Positions 1-5,767 of a stretch of DNA of 6,899 bases are shown here, piece by piece. The stretch covers positions 1 to 6,899 of the forward strand of contig NZ_JBDIAQ010000173.1 in NCBI RefSeq assembly GCF_039812505.1, in the 5' to 3' direction. A program made the position numbers and the translations under genes. The stretch comes from Intrasporangium_A sp039812505 (GTDB taxonomy: Bacteria > Actinomycetota > Actinomycetes > Actinomycetales > Dermatophilaceae). Under the pieces are notes generated by a model. That model was not told the origin of the DNA and searched no databases. It worked only from the letters and a program-made list of their open reading frames with translations. Every line of letters begins with the position of its first letter. Position 1 is the first letter of the stretch.

Positions 1-2
1 AA

Positions 3-119
3 GAATCGGACACCCCCACCAACCAGACCACCACACGGCAACCCAGCCAACAAGAGCAACCACACAAACCTACCCGCCGCGCTCTCCGCGAGTCAAATCA
101 GCGGTTGGGTGTCCGAATC
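3..119. repeat. widely spaced inverted repeat
   Basis: TCGGACACCC at 6-15 is the exact reverse complement of GGGTGTCCGA at 107-116. Extending outwards to 3-15 and 107-119 gives 12 of 13 matches. The arms are about 90 bp apart and enclose the C-rich tract. They could be two copies of a protein-binding site in opposite orientation, or the base of a long stem. No flanking transposase gene or target duplication is visible, so a mobile-element origin is not supported. Confidence 0.5.
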
Positions 120-121
120 GG

Positions 122-217
122 TGACTGTCACAACCACTGACTGTCGCAGCGACTGACAGGCCCGATCACTGGCAACCTCAAGCGCTGACAACCTCAAGCG
201 CTGACAGCTCCGGTGGC
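122..217. repeat. degenerate 16-bp direct-repeat array, six units
   Basis: Six consecutive 16-bp units begin at 122, 138, 154, 170, 186 and 202. Five begin TGAC and one (170) begins TGGC. All six end in C, preceded by A, A, A, G, G and G. Units 4 and 5 are identical from their fourth base onwards (CAACCTCAAGCGC). Units 1 and 2 share TGACTGTC. The stretch just before (106-121) begins TGGGTGTC and may be a more diverged seventh unit. Sixteen is not a multiple of three and no gene covers the array, so it is not a protein repeat. Function is unknown; candidates are a neutral minisatellite or an iteron-like protein-binding array. It sits 3' of the amidohydrolase gene. Confidence 0.65.
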
Positions 218-314
218 TCGCGGCGGAAGGATCAGTCTAGCAGCCCGTAGGGCGGGATCCCAATCGCACCCACGCACGGCCCACGGACCGGTTGCCGTCG
301 CCCGAGCCCGCTCC

Positions 315-1583
315 TCAGCGGCCCGTGACCCGGTCCAGGCCGACGAGCCGCGCCGGAGCGTCATCGCGCACGTTGTCGAGGCCGGCGGGCTCGAGAGAGC
401 TGCTGGCGAGCACGCACCCGGCCAGGGTGCGGGCCCCGACCCCGATCGCGGCCTCGTCGACGACGAGGTCGCCACGGTGCAGGTCGTAGGTCGTGCCCCC
501 GGGGGCTCGCGTGCCGAGCCGGGCCATCGCCCCGGGGATCCGGGCCAGGTACCAGGCGAAGTCCTCGCCACCCAGGCTCTGCGGCGTCGGCGCGGCCAGG
601 GCGCCGGCCTCGTCGACGGCCTGGGTCAGCACGTCCACGCAGGTCGCGTCGTTGACGACCGGCGGCACGCCCTTGACGACCGAGACGTCGGCCTTGACGC
701 CATACGGGGAGACGACCTCGTGGACGAGCTCGGCGACCAGTCTCTCCGAGCCGTCCCACGCGTGGGCATCGAGCATCCGCAGGGTGCCGAGCACCTTCCC
801 GGTGGACGGTATGACGTTGTGGGCGCCGCCGGCGTGGATCGCGCCCCAGACCAGCGCGGCCGCCGCCCGCGGATCGAGGCGCCGGGAGAGCGCGGCGGGA
901 ACGTCGGTCACCACCTTCGCGAGCGCATAGGTGAGGTCCTGCGTCAGGTGCGGCCGCGACGTGTGACCGCCCATGCCCGACAGGGTGACGTCGACCTGGT
1001 CGGTCGCGGCCGTGATGGGGCCCACCCGCAGACCCACGCTCCCCACGTCGATGGACGGGTCGCAGTGCAGCGCGAAGATCCGCTCCACGCCCTCGATCCC
1101 GCCCTGCGCCACGACATCCTCGGCCCCGCCCGGCATGACCTCCTCGGCGGGCTGGAAGATGACCCGGACGCCGATCCCGAGCAGGGTCAGGTCGTCCTCG
1201 ACCGCCTTGAGCGCCAGGGCGGCACCGAGCGCGGCAGTCGTGTGCACGTCGTGCCCACAGGCATGGCTGACGCCCTCGGTACGAGAGGCGAAGGGCAGCC
1301 CGGTCTGCTCCCGGATCGGCAGCGCGTCCAGGTCGGCACGCAGCCCGATCGTGCGGGCCGGCTGCCCGGGACCGATGTGCGCGATGAGCCCGCTCCCGCG
1401 CAGCCGACGCACGGGGATGCCGGACCGCTCGAACCGCGCCGCCAGCAGCTGCGTGGTGCGGACCTCGGTGCGCCCCAGCTCCGGGTGCTGGTGCAGGTCG
1501 CGACGGACCGCCACCAGCTCGTCCTCGAGGGCCGCAACGGTGGCGGAGATCTCGTCGAACGGCGGGGAGATGGTCACGAACAC
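315..1583 (-). CDS. M20 family metal-dependent amidohydrolase/peptidase
   Basis: This 422-residue protein is probably cytoplasmic, as no signal peptide is seen. It hydrolyses an amide bond using a two-metal centre, as do hippurate, IAA-amino-acid and N-acyl-amino-acid hydrolases (M20D type); the real substrate cannot be read from sequence. Features seen: RRDLHQHPELG near residues 27-37; RADLDALP at 82-89; the HACGHDVH metal motif at 107-114 (Cys109, His111); QPAEE at 144-148 with Glu147/Glu148; ALHCDP with His173; the lid/dimerisation segment SGMGGHTSRPH at 202-212; GGEDFAWYL at 338-346; and the last metal histidine in LHRGD (His369). The set is complete, so the enzyme should be active. About 28 residues after the usual C-terminal helix form an unrecognised tail. 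The start is a GTG at 1583; a second in-frame GTG at 1577 fits the -10 box at 1587-1592 better and gives 420 residues. It is transcribed divergently from mutA. Confidence 0.9.
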   Translation of the reverse strand: MFVTISPPFDEISATVAALEDELVAVRRDLHQHPELGRTEVRTTQLLAARFERSGIPVRRLRGSGLIAHIGPGQPARTIGLRADLDALPIREQTGLPFASRTEGVSHACGHDVHTTAALGAALALKAVEDDLTLLGIGVRVIFQPAEEVMPGGAEDVVAQGGIEGVERIFALHCDPSIDVGSVGLRVGPITAATDQVDVTLSGMGGHTSRPHLTQDLTYALAKVVTDVPAALSRRLDPRAAAALVWGAIHAGGAHNVIPSTGKVLGTLRMLDAHAWDGSERLVAELVHEVVSPYGVKADVSVVKGVPPVVNDATCVDVLTQAVDEAGALAAPTPQSLGGEDFAWYLARIPGAMARLGTRAPGGTTYDLHRGDLVVDEAAIGVGARTLAGCVLASSSLEPAGLDNVRDDAPARLVGLDRVTGR

Positions 1584-1586
1584 CAG

Positions 1587-1592
1587 AGTCTA
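1587..1592 (-). promoter_or_regulatory. probable -10 box for the amidohydrolase gene
   Basis: Read on the minus strand, bases 1592-1587 are TAGACT, a good match to the actinobacterial TANNNT -10 element. A start site 6-9 bases further on would fall at about 1580-1577, at or next to the in-frame GTG at 1577. The mRNA would then be leaderless or nearly so, and the first GTG (1583) would lie upstream of the transcript. No clear -35 element and no Shine-Dalgarno sequence are visible, which is consistent with leaderless expression but also means the call rests on one hexamer. Confidence 0.45.
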
Positions 1593-1670
1593 GCCAGCGG
1601 ACCATGCGGTGCGCCGGAGCATCGGCTGGGGGTGAGAAGCATCGCACAGCCCGGGACATGGCCCGCCGGC

Positions 1671-1682
1671 AGGGGGACCCCT
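1671..1682. promoter_or_regulatory. small inverted repeat overlapping the mutA -10 region
   Basis: AGGGG (1671-1675) and CCCCT (1678-1682) are inverted around a GA centre. The right arm shares its last T with the TAGGCT box of mutA. This position would suit an operator, since a bound protein would cover the -10 element. In G+C-rich DNA a 5-bp arm can occur by chance, so this is weak. Confidence 0.2.
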
Positions 1683-1687
1683 AGGCT
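1682..1687 (+). promoter_or_regulatory. probable -10 box for the mutA-mutB-meaB operon
   Basis: TAGGCT matches the TANNNT form of actinobacterial -10 elements. Seven bases separate it from the mutA ATG at 1695, so transcription would start on or beside the A of the start codon and give a leaderless mRNA. There is no well-placed Shine-Dalgarno: AGGGGG at 1671-1676 is 18 bases from the ATG, and GCGAGG at 1688-1693 is one base away. I see no convincing -35 element. Confidence 0.5.
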
Positions 1688-1694
1688 GCGAGGC

Positions 1695-3512
1695 ATGACT
1701 GCCGAGAACCACCTCGCGCTGGCAGGTCCGCAGGACGAACACACTCGGGCCGAGTGGGAGCGGGCGGCTGCGGCCGTGCTGCGCAAGGCTCACCGGCTGT
1801 CCGAGGGCGACCCGGACGGTGCGGTCTGGGAGAGGCTGGCCCACACCACCCTGGACGGCATCGAGGTGGCACCGCTGGGGACCGCCGCGTCGGCCCGCGG
1901 CCTCCCGGCGACCGGTGCGCCGGGACACGCGCCGTTCACCCGTGGCCGGGCGCCGCAACGGCCCGAGCACGGGTGGGACGTCCGTTCCCACCTCGGTGGC
2001 CTGGGCCCGAGGCGCACCAACGAGGAGGCGCTGCTCGACCTCGGCGGCGGCGTGACGTCGCTGTGGCTCGAGCTCGGCGGCCCCCTGTCCGCCGCGGACC
2101 TGCCGACGGTGCTCGAGCACGTGCTGCTCGACGTGGCACCCGTCGTCGTCGATGCCCCCGACGACCCGGTCGCGGCCGCGCGGTCGCTGACGCAGGCGCT
2201 GGCCGGCGCGACCCCTGCCGACGGCACCAACCTCGGCGCGGACCCCGTCGCGGCGCGCGTCCGCGGGGTGGCGCAGCACGAGACTCCGGGGGTCGTGACC
2301 GAGGTCGCTGCCCTCGCCGAGCAGCACGGCACCCTGGCTCTCGTCGTGGACGCCACGGTGGTCCACGACCTCGGCGCGTCGGACGCGCAGGAGCTCGGTT
2401 ACTCCCTGGCCGTCGGTGCCGCCTACCTGCGCGCGTTGACGAGGCGTGGACGCTCGGTGGACGAGGCCCTGCAGCTTCTCGAGTTCCGTTATGCCGCAAC
2501 GGTCGAGCAGTTCCCGACCATCGCCAAGCTGCGCGCCGCCCGCCGGCTCTGGTCCCGCGTCGCCGAGCTGTCGGGCGCCTCGGCCCGGGCGGGCGGCCAG
2601 CGGCAGCACGCCGTGACCAGTCGGCCGATGATGAGTAGGTACGACCCCTACGTCAACATGCTCCGCACGACCGTCGCGGCGTTCGCGGCGGGGGCCGGCG
2701 GTGCCGACGCAGTGACCGTGCTCCCCTTCGACTCGCCGCTCGGCCTGCCGGGTGCCCTGGGACGGCGCAACGCCCGCAACACCTCCGCGCTGCTCATCGC
2801 CGAGTCGCACGTGGCCACGGTCGCCGACCCCGCAGGGGGGGCGTATGCCGCCGAGCTGCTCACCGACGGGCTGAGCCGGGCCGCTTGGGCCGAGTTCCAG
2901 GCCATCGAGGCCGGCGGGGGGATCGAGGAGGCGCTGGCCGACGGGTCGCTGCGGTCCCGGATCGACGACGTCGCGACCAGGCGGGCGGACCAGATCGCCC
3001 ACCGGACCCGCCCGGTCACCGGCCTGACCGAGTTCCCCGACCTCGAGCAGACCCGTCCCGAGCGTGACCCGGATCCACTGGCGCACGACGTCCGTCGCTA
3101 CGGTGCAGCGTTCGAGGCGCTGCGCGACGAACCCGCCACCCGCCCCGTGTTCCTGGCCACCCTCGGCCCGGTCGCGGCACATACCGCCAGAGCGACCTTC
3201 GCAGCGAACCTCCTTGCCGCAGGAGGGATTCCCACGGTGTCGCCAGGAGCCACCGCCGGAGTCGGCCCCCTGCTGCAGGCCTACGCCGGGCAGGACAGGC
3301 CCCCGGTGGTGTGCCTCTGCGGCACCGACGCCGCCTACCTCGACCACGGCACCGAGGCGATCGCCGCGCTCCGTGCAGCCGGCGCCACGTGGGTCGTCCT
3401 GGCGGGCAGGCCTGGCGACCGGACCGTGGCTGCGGACCTGGTCGACGACTCGGCCGCGATGGGCCTGGACGCACTGTCCTTCCTGAACCGGACGAGGGAG
3501 AAGCTGGCATGA
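1695..3512 (+). CDS. mutA: methylmalonyl-CoA mutase, small (beta) subunit
   Basis: This 605-residue protein is the non-catalytic partner of the heterodimeric adenosylcobalamin-dependent mutase. The family is usually about 610-640 residues, so it is full length. The N-terminal part carries LDGIEVAPLGT at 53-63, matching the EGIDILPVYG segment of the large subunit, then a TIM-barrel domain including KLRAARRLWSR and RYDPYVNMLRTT (from 315). The segment DPAGGAYAAELL matches DPWAGSYYVERL of MutB. The C-terminal Rossmann-like domain (about 480-605) resembles the B12 domain but lacks DxHxxG; its equivalent region reads LGPVAAHTAR (490-499). The catalytic Tyr of MutB (IRQY) is replaced by His99 (VRSH), and RTHSQTSGW is absent, as expected for a structural subunit. 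The ATG at 1695 is chosen for its -10 box and the family N-terminus; the frame is open far upstream but there it is antisense to the amidohydrolase. A run of seven G at 2835-2841 is in frame. Its stop overlaps the mutB start. Confidence 0.95.
   Translation: MTAENHLALAGPQDEHTRAEWERAAAAVLRKAHRLSEGDPDGAVWERLAHTTLDGIEVAPLGTAASARGLPATGAPGHAPFTRGRAPQRPEHGWDVRSHLGGLGPRRTNEEALLDLGGGVTSLWLELGGPLSAADLPTVLEHVLLDVAPVVVDAPDDPVAAARSLTQALAGATPADGTNLGADPVAARVRGVAQHETPGVVTEVAALAEQHGTLALVVDATVVHDLGASDAQELGYSLAVGAAYLRALTRRGRSVDEALQLLEFRYAATVEQFPTIAKLRAARRLWSRVAELSGASARAGGQRQHAVTSRPMMSRYDPYVNMLRTTVAAFAAGAGGADAVTVLPFDSPLGLPGALGRRNARNTSALLIAESHVATVADPAGGAYAAELLTDGLSRAAWAEFQAIEAGGGIEEALADGSLRSRIDDVATRRADQIAHRTRPVTGLTEFPDLEQTRPERDPDPLAHDVRRYGAAFEALRDEPATRPVFLATLGPVAAHTARATFAANLLAAGGIPTVSPGATAGVGPLLQAYAGQDRPPVVCLCGTDAAYLDHGTEAIAALRAAGATWVVLAGRPGDRTVAADLVDDSAAMGLDALSFLNRTREKLA
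3494..3500 (+). promoter_or_regulatory. Shine-Dalgarno site for mutB
   Basis: GAGGGAG ends eight bases before the ATG at 3509, inside the last codons of mutA. It is the best ribosome-binding site in the window. It supports 3509 over the in-frame ATG at 3551, whose nearest purine-rich stretch (GGAG, 3545-3548) is only two bases away. Confidence 0.75.
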
Positions 3513-5767
3513 GTGCCGAAACGAGCGCGGAACGAGCGCGGCCCGGAGCGATGGACGGCGGCGCGACAGGCACGACGGTCCCGGCCAGCTTCGCCGACCT
3601 TCCGCTCGAGCCGGCCGGCGCAGCCGGGGCTGCGCAGGCGGGAGGGGACACAGCGGCATACTCGAGCAGCAGTGGCCCGCCGTGGCATTCGCCTGAGGGC
3701 ATCGACATCCTGCCCGTCTACGGGCCGGAGCACCTGGCGGGGCTCACGGCACTGGACACCTGGCCGGGGCTGACCCCGTTCCTGCGTGGGCCCTACCCGA
3801 CGATGTACACGACGCGACCGTGGACGATCCGCCAGTACGCCGGGTTCTCGACCGCCGAGGAGTCGAACGCGTTCTACCGGCGCAACCTGGCGTCCGGGCA
3901 GAAGGGCCTGTCGGTCGCCTTCGACCTCGCGACCCATCGCGGCTACGACTCGGACCACCCGCGGGTGCGCGGCGACGTCGGCATGGCCGGGGTCGCGATC
4001 GACTCGATCTACGACGCGCGGACCCTCTTCAAGGGCATCCCACTCGACCGGATGTCCGTCTCGATGACGATGAACGGCGCCGTCCTGCCGATCATGGCGC
4101 TCTACATCGTGGCCGCCGAGGAGCAGGGAGTGGCGCCGGAGCAGCTCGCGGGGACGATCCAGAACGACATCCTCAAGGAGTTCATGGTCCGCAACACCTA
4201 CATCTACCCGCCCGAGCCGAGCATGCGGATCATCTCGGACATCTTCGCCTACGCGGCCGCGCGGATGCCGCGCTTCAACTCGATCTCGATCTCCGGGTAC
4301 CACATCCAGGAGGCCGGTGCGACAGCCGACCTCGAGCTGGCGTACACGCTGGCCGACGGCGTCGAGTACGTCCGGGCCGGGCTCGGTGCCGGGCTCGACA
4401 TCGACGCCTTCGCGCCCCGGCTCTCCTTCTTCTGGGCGATCGGGATGAACTTCTTCATGGAGGTGGCCAAGCTGCGCGCGGCCCGGGCCCTGTGGGCCCG
4501 GCTGGTGCGGCAGTTCGACCCCAAGAACCCGAAGTCCCTTTCGCTGCGGACGCATTCGCAGACCTCGGGCTGGTCGCTCACGGCGCAGGACGTCTTCAAC
4601 AACGTCCAGCGAACCTGCATCGAGGCGATGGCCGCGACCCAGGGGCACACCCAGTCACTGCACACGAACGCCCTCGACGAGGCGATCGCGCTGCCCACGG
4701 ACTTCTCGGCCCGGATCGCCCGCAACACCCAGCTGCTCCTGCAGCAGGAGTCGCGCACCACCGAGGTCATCGACCCGTGGGCCGGGTCCTACTACGTCGA
4801 GCGGCTGACCCAGGACCTGGCCGAGAAGGCGTGGGCCCGGATCGAGGAGGCCGAGGCGGCCGGCGGCATGGCCAAGGCGATCGAGGCCGGCATCCCGAAG
4901 ATGCGCATCGAGGAGGCGGCGGCCCGCACCCAGGCCCGGATCGACTCGGGTGCCCAGCAGGTCATCGGGGTCAACAGGTACCGGCTCGCCGACGAGGACC
5001 CCCTGGAGGTCCTGAAGGTCGACAACGACGAGGTGTACCGCCGGCAGGTCGCGGGCCTGGAACGGCTGCGCGCCGAGCGGGACCCGGTGGCGGTGCGCCG
5101 TACCCTCGCGGCACTCACCGCCTCGGCCGAGCGGGGCCCGGAGCGTGGCTCGCTGGAGGGCAACCTGCTCGCCCTGGCGGTGGACGCCGCCCGGGCCAAG
5201 GCGACGGTCGGCGAGATCTCGTCCGCGCTCGAGCAGGTGTGGGGGCGCCACCAGGCGGTCATCCGTACGATCAGTGGGGTGTACCGCGACGAGTCGTCCC
5301 GCAGCGACGCCACCCGGATCGCGCAGGTGCTCGAGGCGACCGCGGCCTTCGAGGAGGCGGAGGGGCGCCGACCCCGGATCCTCGTCGCCAAGATGGGTCA
5401 GGACGGGCACGACCGCGGCCAGAAGGTCGTCGTCACCGCGTTCGCCGACCTCGGCTTCGACGTCGACGTGGGCCCGCTGTTCTCGACACCCGAGGAGGTC
5501 GCGCAGCAGGCGGTCGACGCGGACGTGCACATCGTCGGGGTGTCCTCGCTCGCGGCCGGCCACCTCACGCTGCTGCCGGCGCTGCGGCGCGCCCTGGCCG
5601 AGCTCGGACGCGAGGACATCATGGTCGTCATCGGTGGGGTCATCCCGCCCGACGACGTGCAGACCCTCAAGGACATGGGCGCGGCTGCGGTGTTCCTGCC
5701 CGGCACGGTCGTGGCCGACTCGGCGCTCGACCTGCTCGAGAAGCTGACCGCACAGCTGCAGCCGTGA
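3509..5767 (+). CDS. mutB: methylmalonyl-CoA mutase, large (alpha) catalytic subunit
   Basis: This 752-residue enzyme interconverts (R)-methylmalonyl-CoA and succinyl-CoA through a radical from adenosylcobalamin. The sequence closely follows the Propionibacterium MutB as I remember it. The TIM barrel (about 65-450) has YTTRPWTIRQYAGFSTAEES at 100-119 with catalytic Tyr110, Arg228 in MVRNTYIYPP, SGYHIQEAG with Tyr264-His265, and RTHSQTSGWS at 347-356 with CoA-contacting His349 and Gln351. The C-terminal B12 domain (about 615-752) has KMGQDGHDRG with Lys628, Asp632 and the lower cobalt ligand His634, then VSSLAAGH (Ser679) and IGGVIP (Gly709-Gly710). These correspond to Tyr89, Arg207, His244, Lys604, Asp608 and His610 of the characterised enzyme, so it should be active. 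The first 65 or so residues are variable and low-complexity. ATGA overlap with mutA and the site at 3494-3500 support the start. It pairs with MutA; MeaB follows. Confidence 0.98.
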   Translation: MSAETSAERARPGAMDGGATGTTVPASFADLPLEPAGAAGAAQAGGDTAAYSSSSGPPWHSPEGIDILPVYGPEHLAGLTALDTWPGLTPFLRGPYPTMYTTRPWTIRQYAGFSTAEESNAFYRRNLASGQKGLSVAFDLATHRGYDSDHPRVRGDVGMAGVAIDSIYDARTLFKGIPLDRMSVSMTMNGAVLPIMALYIVAAEEQGVAPEQLAGTIQNDILKEFMVRNTYIYPPEPSMRIISDIFAYAAARMPRFNSISISGYHIQEAGATADLELAYTLADGVEYVRAGLGAGLDIDAFAPRLSFFWAIGMNFFMEVAKLRAARALWARLVRQFDPKNPKSLSLRTHSQTSGWSLTAQDVFNNVQRTCIEAMAATQGHTQSLHTNALDEAIALPTDFSARIARNTQLLLQQESRTTEVIDPWAGSYYVERLTQDLAEKAWARIEEAEAAGGMAKAIEAGIPKMRIEEAAARTQARIDSGAQQVIGVNRYRLADEDPLEVLKVDNDEVYRRQVAGLERLRAERDPVAVRRTLAALTASAERGPERGSLEGNLLALAVDAARAKATVGEISSALEQVWGRHQAVIRTISGVYRDESSRSDATRIAQVLEATAAFEEAEGRRPRILVAKMGQDGHDRGQKVVVTAFADLGFDVDVGPLFSTPEEVAQQAVDADVHIVGVSSLAAGHLTLLPALRRALAELGREDIMVVIGGVIPPDDVQTLKDMGAAAVFLPGTVVADSALDLLEKLTAQLQP
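3520..3541 (+). repeat. 11-bp tandem duplication just inside mutB
   Basis: AACGAGCGCGG occurs twice in direct succession, at 3520-3530 and 3531-3541, starting 11 bases after the first base of the mutB ATG. It covers codons 4-11. As 11 is not a multiple of three, the two copies are read in different frames, and the ATG at 3509 is in frame with the mutase only when both copies are present. The ATG at 3551, after the repeat, does not depend on it. Confidence 0.85.

Larger units (their letters stand above)
1..314. other. non-coding region left of the amidohydrolase gene
   Basis: No open frame here has a plausible start, ribosome site and recognisable product. The reading frames that cross it are extensions of frames antisense to the amidohydrolase. 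Bases 1-180 are visibly less G+C-rich (about 60% by hand count) than the coding DNA. Bases 11-80 are strongly C-rich and G-poor on the plus strand (about 36 C against 8 G). This is the base bias of Rho-utilisation sites, so it may be the end of a plus-strand transcript arriving from outside the window; that is inference. The segment also holds an inverted repeat and a 16-bp direct-repeat array, listed separately. Bases 218-314 lie just after the amidohydrolase stop. I see only weak hairpins there (for example GCCC/GGGC around 243-252) and no convincing intrinsic terminator. Confidence 0.7.

Noticed and set aside
3..119. Terminal inverted repeats of a small insertion element
   Set aside because: There is no transposase frame between or beside the arms, no target-site duplication, and the left end abuts the window edge.
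122..217. CRISPR array
   Set aside because: The period is only 16 bp with no spacer between repeats, the units are degenerate, and no cas gene is present.
1584..1694. Cobalamin riboswitch upstream of the B12-dependent mutase genes
   Set aside because: The region is only 111 bp and the -10 box is seven bases from the start codon, leaving no leader RNA. No B12-box-like conserved core is seen.
2835..2841. Run of seven G in mutA as a possible frameshift
   Set aside because: The frame across it reads DPAGGAYA, which aligns with DPWAGSYY of MutB, so the gene is intact there.
213..3512. One uninterrupted plus-strand frame of 1099 codons, as if mutA had a 494-residue N-terminal domain
   Set aside because: The part before 1695 lies antisense to a clear M20 enzyme with all catalytic motifs. 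Its translation is Arg/Gly/Asp-rich without any recognisable domain. Stop-free antisense frames are usual at this G+C content.
1590..3659. Long minus-strand frame (689 codons) opposite mutA
   Set aside because: It is the antisense shadow of mutA. It has no recognisable motifs and no promoter or ribosome site, and its composition is that of a complement frame.
3820..5763. The meaB frame remains open for over 600 codons upstream within mutB, suggesting a fusion
   Set aside because: The upstream part is an out-of-frame reading of mutB, rich in Arg/Gly/Pro. MutB in its own frame has every catalytic residue, so there is no fusion or frameshift.
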